A model generated the notes under the pieces. That model did not search any database, was not told where the DNA came from, and saw only the letters and a list, made by a program, of their open reading frames with translations. The position numbers and the translations under genes are program-made. Below, one piece after another: positions 18,411 to 27,546 of a stretch of DNA of 64,000 nt. The stretch lies in assembly GCA_035772405.1 (NCBI GenBank), contig JAYKKM010000492.1, positions 4,045,108-4,109,107 on the forward strand, given 5' to 3'. Source of the DNA: Chrysogorgia sp. JL179-B06 (taxonomy: Eukaryota; Cnidaria; Anthozoa; Scleralcyonacea; Chrysogorgiidae). The first letter of the stretch is position 1. The number at the start of each line of letters is the position of its first letter.

Positions 18411-19061
18411 CGACGCACAGCCATACATGTGGTTGAAGTAAGAATCAATATCATACAATAAAGAATGTAGTTTGACCAACTCAGACAAAACACTCTTACA
18501 ATAATGTATAAATCACCGTTTGCCGACACAATAGCGTCCAGAATACTCATTGAATAGATCTAATTTCATTTGCTTTCGTGTTCTTACGATCGGGCGAGAT
18601 CGGAATCCGAAGTGTACGGTCGCCAATACTCTTGCGGTTGCGGTCGAATGTGTCGACCGCAACATCACCGCAACCGAACCGCAACCGAACCGCAACCGAA
18701 CCGTAATCTAACTGCAACCGAACCGCAAACGAACCGCAACCGAACCGCAACCGCAGTGTTAGGTTAATTCTAGGCAGTACTGTATATATAAAACGTTGTG
18801 TTGCATTGGAAATAATAGTAGATGAAGAAACTGAAATCGTTCCATTATTTATTTTTTTTGATTGTGTTATTGCACTGAAATCCATTTTGTTTGCACACGT
18901 AATTCGAAATGAATTTTTGATATTTTTATATTCAATCGAATTTAAATTCCATAAAACATTTTTCCCACTATTTACTAAAATGTAAAGAGAAAAAGGATAA
19001 AATATTTTATATTTTTTAATTATCATTTCCCCATTTTTTTCTTCAAGATCAATCAAAAGCA

Positions 19062-20019
19062 TTATGTTGAATGTATTAAACAATCAATACTAAGCGTTCC
19101 TGAATCAAAAGGAACTAATTTTCCTGTAGTATCTTTAACTTTAATATGAATTTCTCTTATAATGTCTTTTTTTAATTTTCTCAATGATTTTGGGGGACTA
19201 TAACAAATTAATTGTCCATTCCCCCCACCACCTTGTCGATTCCATTGAATGGGGACTGTTGTTAACAATTCGGCACAACTATCACCAACTAACCCCAGTT
19301 CTATTTCATCAGGTATATAAACATTTTATTCAATCCGTCGGATACATCGGGTAAGTAATCAAAATGTTTAGAAAAAAGGGTTCGAGGTGTAGGGTTATCT
19401 TTTTTTATTTCAAACAAGAGAGGTACGATTTCAAGATCTTTTTCATTTTTTAAACCTAGCATAAAAGCTAATTTTTTTGAAAATAATATATTAATCTTTT
19501 GATTAAAAGAAGCATATTGAATACCCTTTTTTCTATTGTAGTCTTGTTAGATAATCGAAATTCATTTACCTGTAACCGATCGACTGCTTTATTCGCATTT
19601 TCATATACCCAATACTCAATCTCAACATTAACATTAATAATTACTTTCCCATTTGACCCGCTGGTACAAAAAATTTCAAATCCTTCTAAGATATTATTTA
19701 AAAATATAATTAATGAAGATAAATCATAAATTCCGTTGGGTATAATAAATTTATCCGATGTAAAAACGAACTCACTGTTTGCGTATACCGTATTATTAAT
19801 TTCTTCGGGTATAAAATTCTTATAGGTTATGATAAATGAAAAAAAACATTCATCACCTACAATATTTTTAGTTGTTTGGGGATAACAAACTTGTAAAACT
19901 TCTAAAAAACATTCATTGTTCAAAGCATCAATAGGCTGTGCAATTTTCATTTCAAAATCATTAATCAAATTCTTTTGAAGTCCTCTTGATATTGAATTAC
20001 TAGCAATGTGTAAATTCAT
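19062..20019 (-). CDS. mCP: Penton-like minor capsid protein (frameshifted)
   Basis: Pieces: 20019-19468 (N-terminal, MNLHIASNSISRG, with AQPIDALN and IPNGIYDLSSL), a middle segment of about 60 codons in another frame (19475-19280) and 19268-19062 (C-terminal, with VGDSCAELLTTVP, IHIKVKDTTG and VPFDSGTL). These blocks match the Polinton minor capsid/penton-type protein as I know the family; DTTG-x-x-VPF-x-x-G near the end is the clearest marker. It would form the vertex. The start overlaps the integrase stop by 4 bases (ATGA-type), so the two are linked. Confidence 0.6.
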
Positions 20020-20930
20020 TTTTTTTTAAAAACTTGTAATTCAGCACGATAAAAAAATCCTTTAATTTCTTCACGTTGTTCGTCTTCTAATTGATATGTA
20101 ACGGGATCGGTGATAAATACTTTTGTAATAACAAATATCTCATTTGTCCATCGTCGAAGACTACTTTTTTCAAAAATATTATTTTTTACTCTCACAATAC
20201 GTACACGAGTACCTTCTCGTATCAGATCTTGAGTGGGAATAGGATAATTTAAATGATCACGTACTATTTTATTTTTTACTTTACGTATTTTTCCTTTTTT
20301 TTCTTCGTGATAAATTTCAAAAGGTGTTGCACCAGCTAATGCTTTATGTGGGGAATTATTATAACGATTAACAATAAGGGGTAAATACTGAATATAGTCA
20401 AATTCTCCAGTCATTGTTAAAACACGACGAACCATTGTTTTTAAAGTTCCAATTACACGTTCCACATGGGATGCTTTTATTTCTCTATTATACGTATGAA
20501 ATACTTCAAAATTATATTTTTTACTTAATTTCGTACGTATATCTTGAAATTCTGTTCCTTCATCACTTTGAATATTAAGAGGCGCTATTCCTTCTTCAAT
20601 AAGAATACTTTCAAATTTATTTTTAACATTATTAGACGTTTTCTTTTTTATTAATTTTACCCAACAAAATCTTGAAAAAATATCAATACACACCAACCAA
20701 TAACGATATTGATTATTATATCGGGCTAAATCTTTATTTTCAGCTAAATCAATTTCCCATTGTTCATTATTTTTACTAACAGCATATTTCAAACGTCTAT
20801 ATTTTTTTTTACTACTACTATGTAATCTATAATTAGAATAATCCTCATCAGTTAATGTCTCTCCTTTTAATAATCTTGAAGCTTTTTCAATAAAGTCAGC
20901 AGAAAATTTAGTTTTTTTCTTTTTATTCAT
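20016..20930 (-). CDS. INT: Polinton integrase (rve/DDE family)
   Basis: An intact 304-residue ORF. The DDE triad is D61 (EIDLAE), D123 (IQSDEGTEF) and E157 (SHVERVIG), with 33 residues between the last two. After the core, SPHKALAGATPFEIY is the usual end of the retrovirus-like integrase fold. A C-terminal SH3/chromo-like region (RVRIVR...RWTNEIFVITKV) follows. The N-terminal HHCC zinc motif of retroviral integrases is absent, as is normal for Polintons. It inserts the element into host DNA. Confidence 0.88.
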   Translation of the reverse strand: MNKKKKTKFSADFIEKASRLLKGETLTDEDYSNYRLHSSSKKKYRRLKYAVSKNNEQWEIDLAENKDLARYNNQYRYWLVCIDIFSRFCWVKLIKKKTSNNVKNKFESILIEEGIAPLNIQSDEGTEFQDIRTKLSKKYNFEVFHTYNREIKASHVERVIGTLKTMVRRVLTMTGEFDYIQYLPLIVNRYNNSPHKALAGATPFEIYHEEKKGKIRKVKNKIVRDHLNYPIPTQDLIREGTRVRIVRVKNNIFEKSSLRRWTNEIFVITKVFITDPVTYQLEDEQREEIKGFFYRAELQVFKKK

Positions 20931-21095
20931 TTCTAAAATAAAGAAATAAAATAAGTATAGTATTCTTCAAGTTCATCAACGAGTTCTTTATCGCGTAATA
21001 TCCCCATAAAATCAACTTCTATATTTTTACATGCTAACTCTTTATTTATAGTATTACCGTACAAACATAATGTATCTTGTATATTTTTACAACAT

Positions 21096-21824
21096 CTAAA
21101 ACGATAATAAAAAAATTTCTGAAATTACTGATGGATTTAAACGGTGACAAACCTCATCATCGTCACTTTCTACTTTTATTTTCTTGATCTTTTCGACATC
21201 GTTGGCGTCATCATCGTCGTCGTCAAAAGTAAGTGGGGATTTCTTTTTCTTCAATACTCGTTTTTTGACGGGGATAGGTTGGGATTTATGACCTGTCGCA
21301 TGATTATACTTTCTTAGGGCAATAATATATTCATCCAACGAATCTTTCTTTTTTATATGAAAACTACCCCAGTCATCTCCCCATACGATTTCACTTGGCG
21401 TTGCGTTGTTGTTGTTGCTGGTTGTCGGCGTTGGATCATCGTCAAATTCCATTCCTTCGGATAATTCGTTATCTTGATGTTGATAACAAATTTCCAAACC
21501 ACCCCACGCATCTGTACGAACAACCAAACGGCATGTTTGCTTTTTCCAATTTTCAAATCTTACCACTTCAAAAAATATCTGCACCGATTTCTCTTGAATG
21601 CTAATCTTATTAAGAACATTCAACAATGAAGGAATATGATGTTTTTTCACTTCAACAGCGCTATTGTATGTGTACTTGTCACATCTTTTATTTGTCGGAT
21701 ATACTTTGGCGAGAATAGCATTACCGTTGATTTTTTTTTGTGCAATTATTTTTACAGACAAATCTGTATACGATTGCATTTTATAAAAATGGTCATGTTG
21801 TTGTCTCTCATAAAGTTCCACCAT
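21096..21824 (-). CDS. Hypothetical protein with acidic C-terminal half
   Basis: A 242-residue ORF. The N-terminal ~120 residues look strand-rich (VKIIAQKKING, VQIFFEVVRFENW, CRLVVRTDAWGGLEI) and are followed by Asn/Thr/Asp linkers, a KKRVLKKKK cluster and a run of Asp. The layout (folded domain plus acidic tail) is seen in many DNA-binding virus proteins, but the family is not recognised. After its stop another frame stays open to about 20941, so the C-terminus may be shifted in a T run near 21114. It starts just after a region with no other gene (21825-21942). Confidence 0.45.
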   Translation of the reverse strand: MVELYERQQHDHFYKMQSYTDLSVKIIAQKKINGNAILAKVYPTNKRCDKYTYNSAVEVKKHHIPSLLNVLNKISIQEKSVQIFFEVVRFENWKKQTCRLVVRTDAWGGLEICYQHQDNELSEGMEFDDDPTPTTSNNNNATPSEIVWGDDWGSFHIKKKDSLDEYIIALRKYNHATGHKSQPIPVKKRVLKKKKSPLTFDDDDDDANDVEKIKKIKVESDDDEVCHRLNPSVISEIFLLSF

Positions 21825-21942
21825 CTCTGAATCTGTTCCCGAGTGAAGGGTAAATGATGAATCACTGTAGGGTACAGTGCTTATTTTATACCCTCCGCAA
21901 ATTTAAAAAAAATTGTATTCCATCACAATGAAAACAATTTTA

Positions 21943-22414
21943 TTACACTAATAACGTGTATAATTGATTACAACATATTATATCAAATAAACTATTGTGT
22001 TTGCGTTGCATAACTCCTAAAATTTTACATAACTTTCTATGTTGTTTTTTTGTTTTTATTTTACATTCTATTTTATTTTCTAGAAATGCAACAAGTGCTT
22101 TCCCTATTCTTCCATTTCCATCGGAAAAAGGATGAATGGTTTCAAAAATAAAATAAATCAAAACTGATATATTTTTTCTTTTATAGTTTTTTTACGTAAA
22201 ATTCATCTAAATGTTCCATATATTGTTGAATATATAAAGGATCAACCCCCTCATGAATTCCAACAAATCTTTTTTCTTGACTGTAATGTCCCGCATTCGT
22301 TAAATGGATCATAGATATTTCATGAATAGTTTTACAACATTCACTTATTTTCCATTTTTCATTTTTTTCCATATAAAATTTTCGAAGGGCAAAACAAAAT
22401 CTCCCACATCTCAT
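21943..22414 (-). CDS. Fic/Doc-domain protein (frameshifted)
   Basis: Two pieces: 22414-22181 (N-terminal helices, with IHEISMIHLTNAGHYS) and 22161-21943, which carries the Fic signature HPFSDGNGRIGK inside FIFETIHPFSDGNGR. The signature keeps the catalytic His, the Asp/Glu position, both Gly and the first Arg; the last Arg is Lys. Fic enzymes usually transfer AMP or other nucleotide parts to Ser/Thr/Tyr of target proteins. The break between the pieces is in a poly-T/A tract. I know of no standard Fic gene in Polintons, so this is probably acquired. A 27-residue ORF (22504-22421) precedes it. Confidence 0.65.
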
Positions 22415-22513
22415 CCAAAATTATTTTTCATTTTCTTCGTCTTCTTCCATTCGTATAACATCATACGCAAACACTTTAAATTTTATACAAGTTTTTAATT
22501 CCATTTTTTTTTT

Positions 22514-23750
22514 CTACATACATGTTTGTTCACTAATACTTTTATAAAAATTATCCCAATTCACATTCGGTTCAATCAGTTCGTTTTCATATATAGGATT
22601 TCTTGAAATTAAATTATAATTCAATGTTGTTTGTATATATTTTCTTATCATAGTAAATAAATCTTGTACTTCGTCTTCAACCATTATTACATGTGCAAAT
22701 ACTTTCTCATTATACTTAAATTCTCCCGTATGTCCCCCATAATTTTTTATTCGTGTAACATCGACAGGATGTATTAGTAGGGTGTGATTTTCATCTAAAT
22801 CATAATTACGTTTGTTTAAAATACTTAATTTCAGGGGATCAAACTCAAAAAAATAACTTTGACGCGTACAATTTTTATACCGACATTTATCAAAGGATAC
22901 TTTACCCTTTTTTATATAATATATAAAATTCCAAAAATCATATCTAATATTTTTTTCAGAAAGACCTTTTTTTTTGTCTTTTGAGAAATCTTCCTATAGG
23001 GTTATGTTCACGACAATAAAATATAAAACATGAAGTGACCATGATAATATTTTTAGTTGAACTACAATAAACATAAGAATTGAAAATACTAGGTGCTACC
23101 ATTAACAAATAAATATTTAAAAAAAGATTTAAATCACCTTTCTCGCGCTGTATGTACTTAAATTTGCTTACTAAACTTTCTTTTCCAAAACCCAGGGTAT
23201 AAGATATGTATTTTCTTTCAAAGGTTAGATTTTGTAGAAAATATGTATAATGATACTTATCTTTGGTTCTTAAACATTGAAATAAATCTGAGTGGTTTTC
23301 AAGGGGTAATACAATAAATAATTCTTTAAAACAATCGGGGAATGAAAAAAAACTACAGCACATCGTGTCTGATTCAATTAATAAAGTACGTTGAAAGAGT
23401 GTTCTCTTCAAGGAATATTTTCTTTGACTTGCTTGTAAATTCGGGATCATATAAGAGTAACGATCTTCTAGGATAAAATAGGATTCCATTCCACGGGTTC
23501 CCTTGATTTTTTTCATATTGACTATATAACTTACTTCGTCGTGGGGGCGAATGTTGTTTTTACATTTCATCATGGGACATGTGACATATTTTCCACGATA
23601 ATAATCAAATAATCCACATAACCAAAATAAATATCCAATTTCTCCTTGGTTAAAATATTGAAAATAAAGAACAACTCTTAAAATTGTTTCAATCATATTG
23701 CTGTGATTTTGAAAAAATCTCTTACTCTTTATATAGCTTTTCAAATTCAT
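22514..23750 (-). CDS. Accessory protein, member 2 of the 'YFQHFRN / CFIFYC-HNP' family (one frameshift)
   Basis: Pieces 23750-22956 (264 residues, real ATG) and an open frame from about 22970 to the TAG at 22514. Blocks shared with the members at 2152 and 44415: ILRVVLYFQYFN, IGYLFWLCGLFDYY, then SCFIFYCREHNPIGR and a C-terminal domain with C-x-x-KNC. The frame change lies in a run of A near 22970. About 410 codons in total. Function unknown. Confidence 0.5.
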
Positions 23751-23834
23751 TAAGCTAAATAAACATTAATCTAAATAAAATAAAAACCCTTTTATTTTCG
23801 GGTTCATTCTTCAGTTGAATCTCATGCAAGCAAT

Positions 23835-24014
23835 ATGTCAAAACCCAAACAGTATGATCTTCACTATCTTAAAGAAAATTGTCGAAATCAAAAATTTATT
23901 GTACGTAAATGTGAACAAATCCTAAATCCCTGCTTTCCTATGAATCGATTATATATAAATTTGGAAGTTATGGAGTATGTAAAAAATAAAAAGCTTAATT
24001 ATAACAATATATAA
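23835..24014 (+). CDS. Small accessory protein, member 2 of the 'LAK-Y-V-C' family
   Basis: A complete 59-residue ORF. The core LKENCRNQKFIVRKCEQ aligns with LAKELHHFTYVVKKCQP at 25487. It also shares the following P-x-N/Y-x-L-x-L-x-V/L strand (RLYINLEVMEY). It is shorter than its relatives and may be truncated. Function unknown. Confidence 0.4.
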   Translation: MSKPKQYDLHYLKENCRNQKFIVRKCEQILNPCFPMNRLYINLEVMEYVKNKKLNYNNI

Positions 24015-24127
24015 CAACACATGTGGCAGGAGATTGTGGTATACATAATTTCATAGATCAAGAAGTGTATATAAATTCTTTTTTTTAAATAAAAAACGCT
24101 TTTCTCGATTTATTGAACTGTTTTATT

Positions 24128-24790
24128 TCAAATATTTAATTCATTAAAATTATTACATAATTCCCCACAACAATTTAAATATATATGTAGTTGCAACATA
24201 GATTTATCAAAATGTATTTTATTTATTAATGTTACAATATAATTTCCATTACTGCTACCATAAATCACATCAAGTAAAGATAATATATTTTCATCTTTAA
24301 TAAGAACTAAATAAAGCTCTTCACCATCAAAATTTTCACGTAACTGATAATTTACTAATCTAAATCTTGAATCCTTACATTTACCATACAAAAACGTTTT
24401 TGAATAACATGGGATATTATTTATCTCAAAACAATCAAGGGTCGTAATTAACGTGGGTAATCTCGGTTCTCTATCAATAAATACTACATGTTTTCCCACT
24501 AACTGATCATAAAATGACATAGTCCCGCTAAAACCGGTTATTAAAAATCTATAATATCTTTTTCCACCATATCGTTTCCGAAATATAGATTGTTCATTTT
24601 TATCTTCCACATAAATGTTAAAATATTTATAATCATAATCAGCACATCTAAACTGATAGGGATGCTCTCTCCATTCCAAAAAATAAAACGTTGAATCGCG
24701 TGTTTTTTCTATCTCAAACAATTCAGCATGTAATGAATATTGAATGTCGGGGTAAAGAATTTCATCAAAATCACGCTGTCGTACAGCCAT
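24128..24790 (-). CDS. Hypothetical protein with aromatic-rich repeats
   Basis: An intact 220-residue ORF rich in Tyr, Phe and Leu. Two parts look alike: a block with GKRYYRFLITGFSG and a block with GEELYLVLIKDEN. The 26432 protein has a similar segment (GPRYFKLLIVDSFGAP), so these may be distant relatives. No signal peptide, membrane segment or known domain is seen. Confidence 0.45.
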   Translation of the reverse strand: MAVRQRDFDEILYPDIQYSLHAELFEIEKTRDSTFYFLEWREHPYQFRCADYDYKYFNIYVEDKNEQSIFRKRYGGKRYYRFLITGFSGTMSFYDQLVGKHVVFIDREPRLPTLITTLDCFEINNIPCYSKTFLYGKCKDSRFRLVNYQLRENFDGEELYLVLIKDENILSLLDVIYGSSNGNYIVTLINKIHFDKSMLQLHIYLNCCGELCNNFNELNI

Positions 24791-24825
24791 TTAAATCTTT
24801 TTAAAAAACTTCGACGTCTTTTCTT

Positions 24826-25041
24826 CTATTCGTCGTAACCCATTTCCACTGAAACATTCACTGTATATTTCCACCGTATATTTAACTTGTTTAACACCAA
24901 ACGTTTAAAACTGTTTAGTCTTGAAAGTTTTAATTCATCTGGATGAATCGCGCATGGATGTTTGTTAATACATCTTCCACATGGATGTTTGTTATAATAT
25001 AATCTTTCAAATCGTTCATCTGCTTTTCCAATACGTTCCAT
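24826..25041 (-). CDS. Small Cys-rich protein, PCGRC type, copy 1
   Basis: 71 residues. The N-terminal motif R-F-x-RLYYNKHPCGRCINKHPC has three cysteines in C-x-x-C-x(5)-C spacing. The neighbour at 25162 carries the same motif, so this is a tandem pair. A metal-binding role is plausible; function unknown. Confidence 0.45.
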   Translation of the reverse strand: MERIGKADERFERLYYNKHPCGRCINKHPCAIHPDELKLSRLNSFKRLVLNKLNIRWKYTVNVSVEMGYDE

Positions 25042-25161
25042 TGTCTAACAAATATATAAACAATTATTTTTTTACTCTTATTTATACTGTTTCTTATTTT
25101 TTTTTATGGGATTTTCTTCTTTAAACCTTTTAACACCATATCTTCTTTAACAACCATCTCT

Positions 25162-25308
25162 TTAATCTACAACAACGTGTTTTTTTTTTGGATCTTTCCG
25201 CGGTATATAATTCGCACACACTTCCCCACACATATTTCCGTTAAGACATTGTCCACAGGGATATTTTGAATAGAATAATCTATTATATCGTGCATCCACG
25301 GTTTCCAT
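25162..25308 (-). CDS. Small Cys-rich protein, PCGQC type, copy 2
   Basis: A 48-residue ORF, METVDARYNRLFYSKYPCGQ at the start, then C-x(6)-C and two further cysteines. It aligns with the start of the 24826 protein over R-[FY]-x-RL-[YF]-Y-[NS]-K-x-PCG-x-C-[IL]-N. The C-terminal half differs and is Lys-rich. Tandem duplication followed by divergence is likely. Confidence 0.4.
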   Translation of the reverse strand: METVDARYNRLFYSKYPCGQCLNGNMCGEVCANYIPRKDPKKKHVVVD

Positions 25309-25486
25309 GATATTTTTGTAAAAACCATTTTATTACATTTTTATTTATATCCAACTAAAATTTATTTTTTATTTTATTTTTATTTTAGAATATCTGTCTT
25401 TTTTAATTTTCATTTTTCTTTTTATATTTTTTTTTATAAAAAATTATATATAAACGCGTTACCCGCATGTTAAACGTTATTTGTGA

Positions 25487-25915
25487 ATGATGTCGAATTC
25501 ACATGTACAGTATCGTGATTGTGATGAACATAACGGTAGAAGTTATAAAAGAATAATTGCTGATGACTTTAACCCCTACAAAATTGAAGATGAAAGTAAC
25601 TATTATCCAAGTCGTTTTCTAGCAAAAGAATTACACCACTTTACCTATGTTGTAAAGAAATGTCAACCTACGGTATTATGTGAATGTATTGAAGATATAC
25701 CCTATGAAGATATACCCTCAACGCCTCAAACATATTACCTAGCTCTGGCAGTTAAAAAGAAACATGAATATGAAAATGATGAATGGAATTGTTCATGTCT
25801 GGATGAAAACATAACAACAATTCTTGACTATGATGCTTCTGATCTTTTACAAAAAGAAATTAAACTAATAATAGATTCTAATAATTTCATGAAAGCTGTA
25901 GCATATACTCAATAA
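25487..25915 (+). CDS. Accessory protein, member 3 of the 'LAK-Y-V-C' family
   Basis: An intact 142-residue ORF with a TATATATAAA box about 45 bases upstream. The core LAKELHHFTYVVKKCQP is followed by a Cys/Glu/Pro segment, a TYYLALAV strand and a C-terminal helix (ASDLLQKEIKLIIDSNN). The next gene shares all four blocks, so the two are tandem paralogues. Function unknown. Confidence 0.5.
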   Translation: MMSNSHVQYRDCDEHNGRSYKRIIADDFNPYKIEDESNYYPSRFLAKELHHFTYVVKKCQPTVLCECIEDIPYEDIPSTPQTYYLALAVKKKHEYENDEWNCSCLDENITTILDYDASDLLQKEIKLIIDSNNFMKAVAYTQ

Positions 25916-25993
25916 AAACTTTTTTTTAAAAATTGTTTTTTATTTATTATATATATAAGATTACATATTTGATTTAATCATATTGATAACAAG

Positions 25994-26362
25994 ATGAATC
26001 AAGAACAAGATCTCGTGACCTGTGTAAATTATAGGGGTGTAGCATATTATGACTATACTCCTCGTTATTATTCATGTCATTTTCTTCAAAAACATTTTCC
26101 TAACTATACATATTTGGTAGAGGATTGTAAACCTGCTATACTATGTAAAGAATGTAATCCTCCATTTTGTTCTCCACCTCAAGTCTACGAACTAACTCTG
26201 AAAATTATTAAACAGGGGTTACTTGAAGAGAAGGGAATAACCCTAAAAACAATTCTTGATACTAAAAGTGATCATCTCTTGTATAAAACAATTAAACTAA
26301 TAAATGGTAACTCAATAATTCCCCAACAAATTAATTTGCAAACATATTTATTTTTCTTGTAA
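25994..26362 (+). CDS. Accessory protein, member 4 of the 'LAK-Y-V-C' family
   Basis: An intact 122-residue ORF with a TATATATAAG box about 40 bases upstream. Core LQKHFPNYTYLVEDCKP, then C-x-x-C, QVYELTLKI and SDHLLYKTIKLINGN, each of which aligns with the 25487 protein. Both have a YYD/YYPS-x-R/C-x-F block before the core. Function unknown. Confidence 0.5.
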   Translation: MNQEQDLVTCVNYRGVAYYDYTPRYYSCHFLQKHFPNYTYLVEDCKPAILCKECNPPFCSPPQVYELTLKIIKQGLLEEKGITLKTILDTKSDHLLYKTIKLINGNSIIPQQINLQTYLFFL

Positions 26363-26431
26363 AAATTTTTACACAAAAATAAAAACTCGATATTCTGTTT
26401 CTAACTTTCAAGGTTTTTTATTTTAAAAACA

Positions 26432-26797
26432 TTACAACGAATAAAATATTTGTTTCCCTCTACCCCTATGGTCAATGAAATTGTAGGGTTTAATGTTTAC
26501 TATAGGTGTTGAGTTTGCTAATTTTACATTATTATTATTAATATTTATATATTTTCCCTTCAATGATGATAAGAGGTTCTGTAAATTATCCTCCGGAGCT
26601 CCAAACGAGTCTACTATCAACAATTTGAAATATCGAGGTCCTTGCCAATCTTTCAGATATAAATAATATCCATATCTTAAACACGAGGGAATCACGGCTT
26701 CGTAGTTTACTAATTGTATGGGTTCAGCATGATAATAAAATGTAAGATAATCATGAGATTCACATTCTCCAAAATCAATCATTGAACGCAACCACAT
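26432..26797 (-). CDS. Hypothetical aromatic-rich protein
   Basis: An intact 121-residue ORF. The central part (YGYYLYLKDW, GPRYFKLLIVDSFG) resembles part of the 24128 protein. The C-terminus has DHRGRGK. No domain is recognised. Confidence 0.4.
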   Translation of the reverse strand: MWLRSMIDFGECESHDYLTFYYHAEPIQLVNYEAVIPSCLRYGYYLYLKDWQGPRYFKLLIVDSFGAPEDNLQNLLSSLKGKYININNNNVKLANSTPIVNIKPYNFIDHRGRGKQIFYSL

Positions 26798-26918
26798 GTT
26801 TGAAAAAATAATAGAAAAAATATATTTGATACCCTGTTTATATAGTTTTGCAAAATCTATAAAAGTAGGTTGTCAAACTATAAAATTTTCACAAAACGTC
26901 CAAAAAAATATTGTCAAG

Positions 26919-27122
26919 ATGGTCTATTGCAGTTTCTGTTGTTGTGAAGTGAATTCCTTCTATCATTTTTTCATGCATTACAGATGTAAAGAATGCTTTG
27001 TAAACCATCATTATTGTTATCCTTGTAAACAGAATTACTCACGACTTATCTATAGTAGAATAGTTGATCTATGTGAATGTGATGATAGAATACAAAGATG
27101 GAAAAAAACTTATTTGGATTAA
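26919..27122 (+). CDS. Small Cys/His-rich zinc-finger-like protein
   Basis: 67 residues from the ATG at 26919. Cys and His pairs occur in the order C-x-x-C, H, H, C-x-x-C, H-H, C-x-x-C, then a late CEC (MVYCSFCCCEV, YRCKECFVNHHYCYPC). This spacing can bind two zinc ions in a cross-brace or treble-clef fold, but it does not match a textbook RING exactly. Function unknown. Confidence 0.45.
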   Translation: MVYCSFCCCEVNSFYHFFMHYRCKECFVNHHYCYPCKQNYSRLIYSRIVDLCECDDRIQRWKKTYLD

Positions 27123-27146
27123 TAAATTTTTTTTTAAATACATTGT

Positions 27147-27295
27147 CTACCATTTCCAAAATTCATAAAACTTATGATTATAATTCGGATGTTTTTTCCA
27201 TCCTCCTTTTTGAATTTTTTTAGAACGTCGTCGTTTTCGTATTCTTTTTTTATTTTTCGTTTTCGCTTTTTTATACAACTCCTCCTACACTTCAT
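27147..27295 (-). pseudogene. Fragment of a basic QKGG protein
   Basis: Starts at an ATG (27295) but the conserved part is in another frame: RIRKRRRSKKIQKGGW, closely similar to GIRKRRRKIQKGGF in the 15796 protein, followed by a His/Tyr/Trp-rich end. A short frameshifted duplicate of the core-like gene is the simplest reading. Confidence 0.35.
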
Positions 27296-27361
27296 TTTTA
27301 TGTTAACTGAAGTACGACAAGCAATGGTTGTAAAAAAAAAAGAAACTGAAAATTATCAATC

Positions 27362-27481
27362 ATGGAGAATCTGGAAAAAACAATAAAAATATTATCAGAG
27401 GAAGATATTCCTCATCTTTTGCATAAAAATGTTAAGTTTATAAAAACTGACAAAGACATAATAATTCCTTCTCTTGTATAA
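27362..27481 (+). CDS. Tiny ORF, unsupported by homology
   Basis: 39 residues (MENLEKTIKILSEEDIPHLL...), hydrophilic with a helical start. The C-terminal part (LLHKNVKFIKTDKDIIIPSL) has a weak likeness to the C-terminal helix region of the 25994 protein, so it may be a remnant of that family. Low confidence. Confidence 0.2.
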   Translation: MENLEKTIKILSEEDIPHLLHKNVKFIKTDKDIIIPSLV

Positions 27482-27546
27482 ATTTATTTTTATAATAAAA
27501 CATGTGAATCATTGTTATTTTTTTTACATGAATTTCTTTCTTTACT

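Larger units (their letters stand above)
16535..18782. mobile_element. Non-autonomous TA-flanked TIR transposon inserted in the virus
   Basis: Perfect 26-base terminal inverted repeats (16535-16560 and 18757-18782) beginning CAGTACTGCC, each bordered by TA as expected for a Tc1/mariner-type target duplication. Subterminal regions carry short tandem motifs: GATCATCCGCGG repeats on the left and CAACCGAAC repeats on the right. No transposase ORF was found in its 2,248 bases. The GC content is visibly higher than in the surrounding virus DNA, consistent with a separate origin. Confidence 0.8.
16444..19083 (-). pseudogene. Capsid-cluster gene split by a 2.25 kb transposon
   Basis: The 5' part (19083 to about 18783) codes for about 100 residues rich in Asn, Ile and Lys, with a strand-like pattern. 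The 3' part (about 16533-16444) codes for a short C-terminal end that stops in an ATGA overlap with the next gene. Between them lies the TIR transposon 16535-18782, with TA on both sides. The gene follows the minor capsid gene, so a virion protein is likely. I do not recognise its family. Confidence 0.5.
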
